Part shown: positions 22,476 to 33,237 of the stretch, one piece after another
Layout of the letters: every line of letters begins with the position of its first letter
Position numbering within the stretch: position 1 is the first letter of the stretch
Source of the DNA: Chrysopilus asiliformis
Lineage: Eukaryota; Arthropoda; Insecta; Diptera; Rhagionidae
Direction: 5' to 3'
Assembly (NCBI GenBank): GCA_964034945.1
Contig: OZ035962.1
Coordinates: forward strand, 73,423,597-73,487,596
DNA length: 64,000 nt
Notes under the pieces: model-generated
What the model saw: only the letters and a program-made list of their open reading frames with translations
Database searches by the model: none
What the model was told of the DNA's origin: nothing
Position numbers and translations under genes: made by a program

Positions 22476-22789
22476 CCCTTTCAGGGGCAATATAAAAATG
22501 AATGGAAATAAAACACTTTTTTCAGCGTATTTAATTTATATTATTTATTGAAAGAAAAAAATGAATAAAAAAAATTATATCCTTCAAGGATATTCTGTGA
22601 GAACATATGGTATATACTACAGGAACAAACTATCTACTTACCAATAAAAACAGTTGTTTTGATAAAAATAAGAGGTATCTCCCATAAAAAATTGATATAT
22701 TTTAAATATATTTTATATAAATAAATATATTTCAAAAAAAAATTAATCGAAAAAATTGTTTATTTTTTATACCATCGCCCCTGAAAGGG
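22476..22789. mobile_element. piggyBac-type MITE
   Basis: The ends CCCTTTCAGGGGC / GCCCCTGAAAGGG are flanked by TTAA at 22472-22475 and 22790-22793. TTAA targets and CCC ends define piggyBac-type elements. The 314-bp interior is AT-rich and non-coding. Confidence 0.85.
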
Positions 22790-22968
22790 TTAATCTTTTG
22801 ACCCGTCTTCGTGTCCAGTATCTTAAAAATATAAGTAATATGATTAGCAGTGGAATCGGTGGGTAACAAATGATATAGTAAAAATTTATGATATTTCAAA
22901 ATGATCACTTTTAAAAGAGGCATAGCAAAAAGTGATCTTTTTTAATATCAGCCGAAAAAACATTAGTA

Positions 22969-23919
22969 GGGCTGACCGGAGTTAGTTGGCTATAGGGGTA
23001 AGTAGACTCATTGCGGTTAAGTCAACCACGGTTGAAAACAAACCTGCGTGAATTGGACTGTTTATTCAGTCGACTAACAGCTATCAGTGAACCAACGTCG
23101 TTAGACCACAGTGCTCTGGGAACGAACTGTGAGGGGGAAAAACGAAATTTCAAGCGTGTGAGTAATTTTTTTTCTTGTTAATTAAATTGTTTTGTAGCTT
23201 ACACTTTCATTGTATTGAACTCGCCAGTGATTTCAAGTGAAAATTTATGTATGAGTTAACAAGTTAGTGAAGCATTTTCTGACCCATACTTTTTCATTTT
23301 TTTTCACGAGTGTGTTAAAAATAAAATAGCGGCTTGGGGCTAGTTGACTCACAGTATACTGGGGTTAAATGACTCGATATGAATTACCTATATTTTTTTG
23401 TTAATTAATTTTATTTTTTTAATTAGATGAAATTTACACCCCGATTGCGAGTGTCGTGTTGTTTTCGACAAGAGTCGTTTTACGTGTTGTTGTTAGTGTT
23501 TTTCTACCAACAACAACACGTAAAACGACTCTTGTCGAAAACGACACGACACTCGCAATCGGGATGTTAATTTATGTTAATCTGAAATGTTATTAATTTT
23601 TTAAAGAATATATTTTTTCAGAATTATCATAGTTTTTTAATATGTTCCAACACATTTTCCTCATAAAAAGTATAGAGTCAAATAACCCCGTTCACAGAGT
23701 CAACAAGCCCCAGACACGGGGTTAGTCGACTCATCGAACAACTTTTTTTAAAATGAAAAAAAATATTTGAAACACTTATAATTAGTCAAAATAAAAGATT
23801 GACTAAGAAACACAATTGAATAAACCAACCAAAAACGTCTTTACTACACCTGAAATAATTACAGTAAAACTTTTATAAAGTAGATTATAAAAAGTGGGTC
23901 TACTAGCCCCGGTCTACCC
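22969..23919. mobile_element. TA-flanked TIR element (mariner-like)
   Basis: The ends GGGCTGACCGGAGTTAGTTG and, inverted, GGGTAGACCGGGGCTAGTAG are flanked by TA. Further copies of 'ggggttag' and 'gactca' motifs occur inside. Split by the hairpin at 23437-23566. Its ends resemble those of the element at 57501-62266. Confidence 0.7.
23437..23566. mobile_element. 130-bp hairpin MITE, shared-loop type
   Basis: Near-perfect inverted repeat with ends CACCCCGATTGCGAG / CTCGCAATCGGGATG, flanked by TTA at 23434-23436 and 23567-23569. The loop (GTTGTTGTTAGTG, then ACCAACAACAAC) is the same as in the hairpin at 3952-4080, but the stem sequence is different. Confidence 0.88.
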
Positions 23920-23921
23920 TA

Positions 23922-24244
23922 TATGCCAAAATATTCCGCGAGGGTGGACAGTACAAAACATTCTTGCTTATAAAACTCTCAAATTACTGTACATTTAACA
24001 GCTGTCAAATCAAGTATAATCAAGCACAATTGACTGGATTTGACGCAATTTTAAACAAATGCTAAAATGTTTGAATACGGTACATGCCCGCAAAAACGCA
24101 TGTTTCCATTTTGCTCTAGAACTATTCGTCGCATCAATAATAATATAATAAGAAATGGGTTAAAAACCCTCATAAGGATTATAAAAAAACACATTTTCCA
24201 CACTCCTGCCATTCATGTTATACTGATGAAATTTTTTTTTGCAG
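23922..24244. other. No gene recognised
   Basis: AT-rich sequence. A 98-codon frame from 24067 starts at a real ATG but runs into the repeat that follows and resembles no protein I know. Confidence 0.4.
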
Positions 24245-24480
24245 TGTCGTTTCTAGTGAATAGCAAGGCTAAGTTCTTAAACTGTAAAAATCGGACCATT
24301 CTTCCCCCCTCCCTCTTACCAACAGTTTTTTGCAATTTTCACGAAAACGGGGAGTTATATTGAAAAATTTATAAAGGTAAAATGTTTTTAGAATAAAATT
24401 TTACATAACTCATCCACACATTAAAATTCAGTTGAACCACTCCTTCCTCCTCCCCATACAAATGGAATACTTTTGTCTTA
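24245..24480. repeat. (GTCY)n-family body fragment
   Basis: It matches 30780-31060 ('aaaacgg.gagtcatatt.aaaaatttataaaggtaaaatg' wording) and 40600-40700. It lacks the microsatellite. Confidence 0.6.
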
Positions 24481-24960
24481 TTTTTTTGAAAGCTATGGCA
24501 TCATACTGAAAAAGCGTAATTCTTACAGGACCTTCGGATGCGCAAATTGGCTTAATATGTTTCCTGTAAAAGTAAATTAGTTGCATCGAAATTCCTGGGG
24601 TACAAAAGTCAGCCCGGGGCATAAAAATCGTCGAAAACTGTATGGAAAAATCATTGCGTCTAAGATGGCAGCTGACCATCCCTCTGCAATTCCCCGCCAA
24701 AAAAGAGCTTATGTCTTTCCAATGCAAGTACAAAGAAAGTGAAACCCCAACTGGTTCAAAAGTTAGCCCGGGGGCATAAAAAACGTCGAATCCTGCATGG
24801 TCCTTTGAGGAGACGTAGCAGGAGTCTCTAGTAATTTCAGCGTTAGCTTTAACAAATCTGGTTGCTAAAATTCGTCCATATTCCAAAATGCTTCGAGATT
24901 TGTCCGAAGGAGGTACACCTCGTGTTTTTGTAAAATACCGGTTCTTCGACACCTATTGCT
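24481..24960. repeat. Repeat with duplicated 'agcccggggcataaaaa' block
   Basis: AGCCCGGGGCATAAAAA followed by 'cgtcgaa' occurs twice, about 154 bp apart (near 24610 and 24765), each within 'caaaagt(c/t)' context. A 174-codon minus-strand frame (24428-24952) starts with GTG, spans both units and resembles no protein I know, so I do not call it a gene. Confidence 0.45.
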
Positions 24961-25213
24961 AACAGCCGCGTGGGCCTTTATAAAATTTAAATACTTGATC
25001 GCGGGAGATTTTAAAAGGATTTTAAATGTGCCAAATATAAATATTTAGATTAAGCATTACAATTTAGTGATTTTTACTTTAAATTTTTGTTGAAACTGAA
25101 AATTCATTTCCTCTAAATCTGGCCAATTAATGCTTCCGGGAGATACATTGATCTATAAATAGTATTCAACAAAATTTCGGATAAAGGACGGGCCAGGATT
25201 GAATGAAGTTTTC
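24961..25213. other. No gene recognised
   Basis: Nothing specific seen. Confidence 0.4.
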
Positions 25214-25288
25214 ATTACACGTAATTTAATAGGCAAAAATTACACGTAATTTAATAGGCAAAAATTACACGTAATTTAATAGGCAAAA
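25214..25288. repeat. 25-bp tandem repeat, three exact units
   Basis: The units start ATTACACGTAATTTAATAGG and end CAAAA, at 25214, 25239 and 25264. They are identical, which implies recent expansion. Confidence 0.95.
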
Positions 25289-26017
25289 AAGGAATGGTAT
25301 CGTTATACAACAGGCGCTAATAAAGTTTATTTGACCGGAAAATGATTGTGAGAGGTGCACACAACATGCATTTTGACAAGATTTATTCAATTATCGCACC
25401 TGTCAGAGGCAGTTAATTTTCCTGCCAGTAGATTTAATATTTGGATTTTGTCAAACCAGTGATAAAATATGAGGATAATTGAGGATAATTAAAGAATTGA
25501 GTTTTGCAAATGGTAAAATGTTTTGTTTAATTGTGCATTCACATCTATCATAACTTGAACATATTTTGGACAATTAAAAGTCAAACAGGCGGAACAAATT
25601 AAAACCATTATTTATTCACAATGCCACGAAAAATATTATATAAAAAAATACTGGAAATTTTTATTTATGAAATTGAACTAGAATTTGAATTAAAATAATT
25701 TTTTACATGTAAAACTCAGAACAAACTTTTTTTCACCTTTTTTACTATACTAGTAATAAATACTGATACAAGGGAAAATTGATGCCAAATGAAAACAAAT
25801 TGATATTTTTCAAATTTGGCGGTCGGGCAAATTTGGGATCTCAGATGAAAGAGTTTGGGAAAAGAATTATCGACGTGTATTGGAAAGTCAAGAAAAATCA
25901 AAATGGCGGGCGCATGACCCGTCGTATTGGTCTTTAATGAATGAGTTTGGTGAAAGACAGGTGACATTTTTGATTTTTAATCTTACTCGTATAGGCGTAA
26001 CTAGAAGCGGGGCCATT
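25289..26017. other. No gene recognised
   Basis: AT-rich sequence. An 83-codon minus-strand frame at 25716-25967 looks random. Confidence 0.4.
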
Positions 26018-26075
26018 GTAAATTTTACCATTCGAGTTGTAAATTTTACCATTTGAGTTGTAAATTTTACATTTT
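26018..26075. repeat. 21-bp tandem repeat
   Basis: GTAAATTTTACCATTYGAGT plus T, repeated from 26018, 26039 and (partly) 26060. Confidence 0.85.
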
Positions 26076-27689
26076 CTTCAAATGGCGCCGTTTTATAGGG
26101 AAAATAGTAAAATCATAGGCGTTTTATATCATTTGGCGCCATTCTTTTCTCTCGGTGAAGTTGTAACCTATAACCTTAGCCCATTTTTCAGGCAAAAGCC
26201 GGATTCCTTGAGTCTCTTTCGCGCTGATCCAGTCATGCACCCATTTGTTCACCTCCTCATATGAATGGAACCGCATTCCAGTAAGACCAGATAGGATCTA
26301 TCTAAACAAATGGTAATCACAAGTCTGAAAAAAAAATTTAACTCCGCTAAAACGACCAATTGTTTCGCCAGATATTGGAGAGCGAGTCAGGTTTACGGAG
26401 ACTTCGGATAATTCAAAGTTCTGACCAGCTTTACAAAATCTTCTTTCATTTTATTATTTTATTACATACATATATTAGATCTGTAAGTTTTTAGCCTCGC
26501 AAATGCGCAAAATGTTCGTGTGGAGAAATGTGTGGAGAAATGTGTGGATAAATTTGCGAAACGTCGCTAGCGTTTGCGAAAAACTCAGTTTGCGACTGTT
26601 TTGTGAAGTGAAACGAATACCCTAGTGGCATTTGTAGTAACATCTGTGCTCTAAGTGCTCACAAGCAAACTTACGGCATTGTCACGCTTCCATTTTAATA
26701 AAACTTTGCACATGTGTAGAATTACACCAATTTTTGTTATTTGGACAGTAATTGGGTTTTAAGGGGTTCCTCTTTGGGGAGTTTCTTGCAAAAAGGATTT
26801 TTTTGACAATTTCTCGAAAACTAACTGTCCGATTGGGATGAAACAAAGGGAAAATTTTTTTCTAATTGAGTATTTAGAAGATTCCATCTTTTTTTAATTT
26901 CTATGATACCCATATTTTCCATATAAATATATGGAAACCCGTATTTTTGACCTAATTTTTTTCAACTAAGGATTTTTTTTTGTTGCAAAAATCATGTGTA
27001 GTTTGAAAGTCCAATAAAAATTGAACTTTAACTATTTTTGGGTTTCAATAGGAAAAATAATTTTATAGGGTAAATCGTCCTTCTTTGGTACCATGTCGCA
27101 TAGGCATCATATAAGGGAAAACCCTTTAAAACCAAGCTATTGCCCAAACAGAAAAATATGAGCAGAATATTTAAAAATGTGCAAAGTATCATTAATATCG
27201 GAGAGTGACACTTCCGTAGGTTTGCTTGTCAGTTCAACTATCTCAACAAGGCAGTGCATGCCGAGATCTGGTTCTACATGTATCTACATATGTAATTTTC
27301 TCAGAAAATAACTACTTGCTAACAGATGATTTTTTTGAAAATACAGTCAGTATCTTCTATATCATTGCTTGTGTTCTAATTTTCAAATCTTGAGTGGTTT
27401 TTTACAACTATCAAATCCTAAATTTGCATATTTTAATTTGTTTTACTCTATCGGAAAGAATTATTTAATTTTAGTTAATGCTATCTTATATAGTGACTAT
27501 ATTGAGAAAATACATTATTCTTTGGCATATTTAATTTAATTTATTAGTATAGCAGCTAAACTAGACCATATTACATCGTAAAGTATCTCTAATGTTACTT
27601 AAATTTTAATTTTATCTTCCATATCAAACAACATTTTACCCACAAATTTTTTTCAAGGAGGAGCCTTTGACTGCATACCATTTTGTGCA
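26076..27689. other. No gene recognised
   Basis: Contains a small inverted pair ATGGCGCCG/GGCGCCAT near 26083-26145. Otherwise no gene or repeat that I can identify. Confidence 0.4.
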
Positions 27690-27830
27690 GTACACTCTCG
27701 AAAAAATCCGGGGACAAATTAACATCGCCTCGAAATATAGTTAAAAGTAAGCACCTCGCAGTATTCCTCAGAAACCAATTAACACCGTAGCGCGGAGTTA
27801 TTTTGACATTTCTGTTTTAACCTCTTGCCT
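27690..27830. repeat. MITE-like fragment shared with 40.3 kb
   Basis: It contains 'ctctcgaaaaaatcc', 'cgcctcgaa' and the 24-bp block beginning TAGCGCGGAGTTATTTTGAC also found at 40240-40390. Confidence 0.55.
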
Positions 27831-28360
27831 TGCAGTAGCAAGAGGTAGTAAAATTGATTGCGTAAACCAATATTGGAGTTCCATGTTTTTATTGATTGAC
27901 AACCGTTGTACTAATGGGTGATATGAATAGAAAGGTAGCTTTTGCTGAAACTGATGTTTTTTAGCTAATGCAGACGTTTTAGTGAATAAAAATTTAAGCA
28001 ATAGCTAAGGTTGTTTGTCAATTTAGTTTAAACTAAATTTTCCAGTTAAAGCTTAAAGAAAGTGAATAAAAAGTAGCTAATACTATAAATATTAAAGTAA
28101 AGCTTGGAGTTTTTTAAGTGAGCTCGTGGGTGAACTTACAGAAATAAGCATAATTAGTTTTCACTCTGAAATCTTCTGAAATGGACGCGTTTATGAATAT
28201 CCGTTCCCGCAAACATTATCGTCACAGGCTGAGTTGTGAAAAGCAACTGTTTTTCAATTTATATCGAAGCAAATGCAAATATTTCTTCGGTTTTTCTGGC
28301 TCACCTGATGCCTCACCTGATGTCTCAGGTTGCCGCTTTGTCGGGAATTATATTTTCTAA
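27831..28360. other. No gene recognised
   Basis: AT-rich sequence with no gene or repeat that I can identify. Confidence 0.4.
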
Positions 28361-28706
28361 GGGTACGTCCATAGTGGTCATAAAACCAGCTTCTCGCTCT
28401 ATCGCTTTCCAGCCGCCGGTTTACGCTGGATAAAAATTAACCCGAGTATGAATTGTCGCGTCCATAAGAATCAGCCGGCGTTTACCAGCTTTTACCGGAA
28501 TCAATTTTTAATTCTTGTTAACACCGGTAACCAGCTACAAGCCTGTTTTGACAGTTGTTGACGAGAAAGTACCATCGTATCTGCGGTACAGCTGCGAGAT
28601 TCACTATGACCATCACCTGTTAGAATCACGCTGGTTATAAGTACCGGCGCGCCGTAAATCTCGCCGGAAAGCTGGTGCGCGAGAAAGCGAGAAGCTGGTT
28701 CACTAT
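28361..28706. mobile_element. Long-TIR MITE, copy 2
   Basis: Second copy of the family at 17731-18194, with the same GGGTACGTCCATAGTGGTC start and ACCAGCTTCTCGC arms. The right end is cut off at GAAGCTGGTTCACTAT, so no terminal GTACC remains there. Confidence 0.65.
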
Positions 28707-29989
28707 ATACATATGTACTCTAACGATGCTGCCGTTTCAATATATTTATAAACGGGAAATTTGTAAACGGGAAATTTATAAACGATCAATTCTTGTGCAG
28801 CACATAGGTGCTTTTATTTTATTGCTCAATCTACGTGATTTCATCATTTAGGGTATTATAAAACACTGCTAACTTTTTATTTGGGGGTTTTCAGTTTGTT
28901 TTTTGGTATACCGCATCAGGTGCTTTTCGTTGATATGTCAAACATTTTACAGATTTTTTTTATTTCATTTCGTAATAAATGTTCTTCTATGCAAGGACTT
29001 TTATCTGAAAGTATAAAAAATGTGTTTCCACTGAATTTCTTTCTATCTCCACAAAACCCGAAAACTCAGCACAACCCAACCCAACCAAAGGCAATCTCTG
29101 CAAATTGTTGCTTTTTATTTCCCTTTGGTTTTCCGATGGGCATTTCATTTTACCAACCAACATTTTCGTCCTGCAATGAACGTCAGTTTCATTTGAGTGC
29201 CAGGGCTAACCAAGGTCTCAAATGACGGTGAAAAGGGAGACACATTTTTATGACAAAAAAATCATGAATGGTTCTTTTTTGTTTTCTTTTGCATTTAAAT
29301 CGACATAGGTTCAAATTATTGCTTCTAATTTTTTGCGTTATATAGAAAAAAACTATGGAGGTATATAAAATTGTTATTTTATTGCCATTGTGACTTTTTC
29401 ACCGATCATTGAGCTGTGTTATAAATCGTCTTTTATGGGTCATGCCGTTTGGTTTCATATGGACCAGTAGAACGTAACGAATTCGAATTCAAATAAATGT
29501 AGTCATAATTTTAAGTCGACACCTTTACACGAAGTTTTTCATGGCTAAAACAAAAAGAAAAATGTTTTAGCTGAAGTGCTTTAAAATCACATACAATTTC
29601 TATATTTTATTATTATATAAATAGTATCGATTTTGATATCCGATTGAAAGATTTTTGTTATTCTGTTTTGATTTTTTAAATCTTAAAATTATGATTTACT
29701 TACCGATGGCAAAACTCTTTTATATATGTTTGTTACAGTATTTTATGTGAATTTAATAAAAGCAAACCCCTTCGACTACGAAAAATCCTCTAAAATTGAT
29801 AAAATAACACTAGACAAAAAATCTTGACTTTGAAATGATATTCTTTATACGAAGTAACTTTTGTTATAGGTTTTGGGGCCCTGAATACGAAACTGACTAC
29901 GAAAAAAAAATAGTTTCAACTTTTGAGATAACAGTTTATTAAATTTTTTCACAAAAATAATAAAATATATTTTTATTATGTGCCGAGTT
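28707..29989. other. No gene recognised
   Basis: A short tandem of 'aaacgggaaattt.t' lies at about 28748-28785. An open frame of 114 codons at 28881-29225 lacks an ATG start and I do not recognise it. Confidence 0.4.
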
Positions 29990-30548
29990 TAGACGTTGTC
30001 TTTCCTCTGCCCGCTTATATTCTGCTTCTGAACCGTTTCTAGTAATAGTCCAGCTTAATCCACCAGCATTGGTACGTTTCATTTACCCTAATAGCGTTTA
30101 TCCATGTTAGCGATATCCTGATGAAAGCGTTCTCCATGCTCGTCACTTATCGCTCTAAAAATGAATTTTCAAGAATATAGCCCAGTGATTTGTAGGATGA
30201 TAACGATAATTTTGATAATTTTGTTTCCTAAGAAGTTGTTTGCCAAAAGTCGGAAGTCATTCAAGCTTCCAAAACGAGATCTAAATTCTTGTCTTTAAAT
30301 AAATTTCTAATTTGATAATTAACAAAAATTTCCTCCATGATTATGGCTTCGCTCAATCTTGGAGATTTCTGACGTATATCATGAAATGCCGTTCCATTTT
30401 TGTCCCTAGCTTTCACAAAATTTTTCATGAGCCCTAGTTTTATAAGCTGAGGTGGGAGCAGTACTTTTGTTGGATTAACTAAAGGGACATTTTAATTTTT
30501 TTTTGCCTGGTGCGAGTGACTTACTGAGAGGCCAGTCCTTCTTTTAAT
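29990..30548 (-). pseudogene. Remnant of a multi-copy arthropod protein
   Basis: On the minus strand, several broken frames together match an uncharacterised protein family that is present in many copies in arthropod genomes. In order I see KKDWPLSKSLAPGKKK, NPTKVLLPPQLIKLGLMKNF, SPRLSEAIIMEEIFVNYQIR and, in another frame, ISDEHGERFHQDIANMDKRY, then a decayed tail. At least three frameshifts or stops separate these blocks, so it is a pseudogene. The family's function is not known to me; its copy number suggests a transposon origin, which is inference. The match is from memory of the family's conserved wording, not a search. Confidence 0.65.
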
Positions 30549-31095
30549 ACGCTATGTGATAAGCATATAAAAGTATATTAGATTTAGTATACCGTTTGTA
30601 ACGCATCGAACCAATCATAAACTACACCAGGGTAATAAACTACCCCAGGGTGTTAGGGATTACAAATGACTTTGATTTCCGCAAGTCCGTTTATCTGTCC
30701 GTCCGTCTGTTCGTCTATCCGCGAACACCATAACTTTCGAAAAGTTTCAGCTAGAGACTTGAAATTTTGTATGTTTACATTTATCGTAAATGGCTAGGCT
30801 AAGCTCTTGAACGGGCAAAATCGAACCTTTCCTTTCCCCCTCTTCAATACAAACGAAACAGTTTTTTGCTATTTTCTCGAAAACGGTGAATCATATTAAA
30901 AAATTTATAAAGGTAAAATGTCTTTAGAATAGGATTTTACATAACTTATCCATGCATCAAAACCCAATCGGACTTTTTCCATGTTTTATCGAAAACCGTG
31001 CATCGTTCCACACATCAAAATTTAATCGGACTACTCCATTCCGCTTCTCCTATACAACTGGATTTTTTTAAATAAACATTTTGTCTGTCATCATA

Positions 31096-31999
31096 AAGGG
31101 TGTTTTTTTTAGACGTGTGGTTTTCAATCTGGCACTACTTTGTTCGGAGTTGGTCTTTTTGACAGTTGTCACTTGATTTATGCTCAGTTTGGTTTGCCAT
31201 TTCGTGAAACGACCATCGGTGAATGGGCCCAAAACGAGATGGCCACCGATCCCGATTTTCACAAGAAAATTTTGTTCAGCGATGTAGCTCACTTTTGGTT
31301 GAATGGGTACGTCAATAAGCAAAATTGTCGCATTTGGAGGGATGGTAATCCACAAGCCATTCTTCAGACGCCGTTACATCTTCAAAAAGTCACTGTTTGT
31401 ATGTGTGCTGTATGGGCAGAGGGAATCATTGGTCCATATTTCTTCAAAAATGAAGCCGGCCAAAATGTTACAGTCAATGGGGAACGCTATAGAGCCATGA
31501 TTAATGACTTTTTCGTGCCTGAATTGGAGGATGTTGATGTGGACGACCTTTGGTTCCAACAAGACGGCGCTACATGCCATACAGCCAACGAAACAATCAA
31601 TTTATTGAAGGAAACTTTTGGTGAGCGCATTATCTCGCGTCGTGAGCCTGTGGCGTGGCCTCCAAGATCGTGCGATTTAACACCGCTGGACTATTTTTTG
31701 TGGGGTTATGTGAAGTCGCTTGTCTACGCAGATAAGCCCGAGACGATTGACGCCTTGGAAGAGAATATTCGGCGCGTTATTGCTGACATACGGCCCCAAT
31801 TGCTGCAAAAAGTGGTCGAAAATTGGGCCTCTCGGCTGGAATTTATTCGAGCCAGCCGCGGCTGCCACTTGCCCGAAATCATTTTTAAAACATAATGGCA
31901 AACCCTTATCTTTATAATAAAGCTAAACTCTTGGCCATAACATTAAATCATATGCGTTTTATTTCTTTTTGAAAACCACACGTCTAAAAAAACACCCTT
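31096..31999 (+). mobile_element. rosa-type (DD41D) mariner, 904 bp
   Basis: Ends AAGGGTGTTTTTTTTAGACG and inverted copy, continuing for about 33 bp through TGTGGTTTTCAA with one T-run length difference. TA duplication at 31094-31095 and 32000-32001. It contains one long open frame for the catalytic part of a transposase. It is shorter than a full element because the N-terminal coding part is deleted. Confidence 0.92.
31140..31895 (+). pseudogene. rosa-like mariner transposase, catalytic part
   Basis: The frame of about 250 codons has no ATG at its start (it opens at a TTG) and lacks the N-terminal helix-turn-helix DNA-binding domain. The DDE catalytic core looks complete: Asp48 in FSDVAHFWLNG, Asp142 in QQDGATCH and Asp184 in PLDYFLWGYVK. 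Exactly 41 residues separate the last two, the DD41D spacing of the rosa group, as against 34 in classical mariner. The C-terminal helices (ETIDALEENIRRVIADI) are present and the frame has no stops. I infer a recent internal deletion. Binding of the TIRs would normally need the missing domain, so self-mobilisation is unlikely. Confidence 0.85.
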
Positions 32000-32056
32000 T
32001 AGTATTTAACGATTGGCCCCTGGCAATTGGAGCTTTTCTCATGTTTAAAACCATCT

Positions 32057-32621
32057 TTTCTAGCAAGATTGTCCCATTCACAGATGAAACAACAGAAGTT
32101 CGTGTAACCTATTAAGATATCACGGATCGCAAAAACCTGAACTAAGAAATAAATTTTATATATGAATCTGTATTTAGCATGGTCAGACAAGGAAAAATTG
32201 GTTGATATTTCAAATACAATTTCACTATTGTGTAATCGTTGGAGTAAAATACGTCAAGAAAGCATGTTTGTCGTCGAATTTGAGTAGCTATTTTTTCAAT
32301 CGGAGATATTTTTAACATTTTTAATTTTTCAAAACCAGAAATCCAATTCACTCTGGAACCAAAACCGAACCACACTCAAAAAACGTTTGGTTTGCATTTC
32401 TGTTTTTAACAATTTTTTTCCGAAACTAAATAATGCATAGGAAAGTTTTGTGTTCAAGACAACTCATATTTTTTGTGATGTTAATAAACATCCTAACAAA
32501 TTTTTCCGATCTCTCTAAAGTATTTTACAACAATGTCATTCTGCCTATTGTATAAGAATCGTTTAAAAACTACTCAAAAAGTTGATAGAAAGCAAAAATC
32601 TTTTTTTCTTCAAAATCTTAA
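32057..32621. other. No gene recognised
   Basis: AT-rich sequence downstream of the I29 gene's 3' end; nothing specific seen. Confidence 0.4.
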
Positions 32622-32627
32622 TTTATT
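32622..32627 (-). other. Polyadenylation signal AATAAA
   Basis: AATAAA on the minus strand about 86 bases after the stop codon of the I29 inhibitor-like gene, a normal distance. Confidence 0.55.
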
Positions 32628-32712
32628 GTAAGTTATGTTGTCAGCAAGTATGTAAAGTATTATTATATAAACGGCTGTGAAGTCAATTTTATCTGTTGAA
32701 TGGAAATATGGT

Positions 32713-33088
32713 TTAAGCTAATTGATAGCCCAAATCAGGATTATCATTAAGCTTAACAAGTATTTCCGCTAATGTATGATCTGAATTATTATTAATGCTG
32801 AGGCGATATGTTTCTGAATCATTTTCATAGGCTTGGTTATGTTTTGCTATTATTTCCAAGTTTAATCCAAAAATCTTCTTTCTTATTTCCTCTTCGGTAG
32901 AATTATCGAAGGATCGATTGTAATTCGTCTGAAAATATATAGAGTACAATTTAGGTATATATGTAAAATTGTAAAAGAATAAAACATAATTTTCGTGCCT
33001 TAAATTGTTGCCATGCTTGATCCAAATAATTACCAGATGCCGCTAGTATGGTAAAAACTAGGAACAGAGTCGTGATGATGTGATTCAT
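32713..33088 (-). CDS. Secreted I29-type cysteine protease inhibitor
   Basis: Two exons on the minus strand: 33088-32999 and 32928-32713. The joined protein is about 101 residues. Exon 1 starts at an ATG and encodes a signal peptide (hydrophobic LFLVFTILAASG after a short polar start), then NYLDQAWQQFK. Exon 2 continues TNYNRSFDNSTEEE with a perfect ERFNIN motif (E-x3-R-x3-F-x2-N-x3-I-x3-N in EEEIRKKIFGLNLEIIAKHN) and a degenerate GNFD motif (SINNNSD). This is the cathepsin L propeptide fold. No peptidase domain follows, so it should act as a stand-alone inhibitor of cathepsin-type proteases, like crammer of Drosophila or CTLA-2 of mouse, but exported. The 70-base intron ends in TTTTCAG and starts with GC, not GT. 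Both joins are between codons. It is intact despite transposons on both sides. Confidence 0.75.
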
Positions 33089-33237
33089 ATTAAATTTCCT
33101 GAAACTAAAGTAAATTTGATGAAAATTTCAGATTTTTTTTTTTCAAATGTCTGCATTTAAAATATAACGAAATTCTTTTGCTGTACGCAAAAAAAAAATC
33201 ACGCAAATAATACGGTTTTAAATACAATATCATTTAA

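Larger units (their letters stand above)
30560..32056 (+). repeat. (GTCY)n-core repeat, copy split by mariner
   Basis: The left part starts near GTATATTAGATTTAGTATAC with CCGTTTGTAACGCATCG and a degenerate GTCCGTCCGTCTG core (30696-30720). The right part (32000-32056) carries GATTGGCCCCTGGCAATTGG then GCTTTTCTCATG. The copy at 40500-40815 supplies the uninterrupted order, confirming that the mariner went into a TA here. Confidence 0.7.

Noticed and set aside
24428..24952. 174-codon minus-strand open frame
   Set aside because: It starts with GTG, runs across two copies of a duplicated repeat block and resembles no protein.
28881..29225. 114-codon open frame
   Set aside because: No ATG at its start and no similarity; the AT-rich context makes chance likely.
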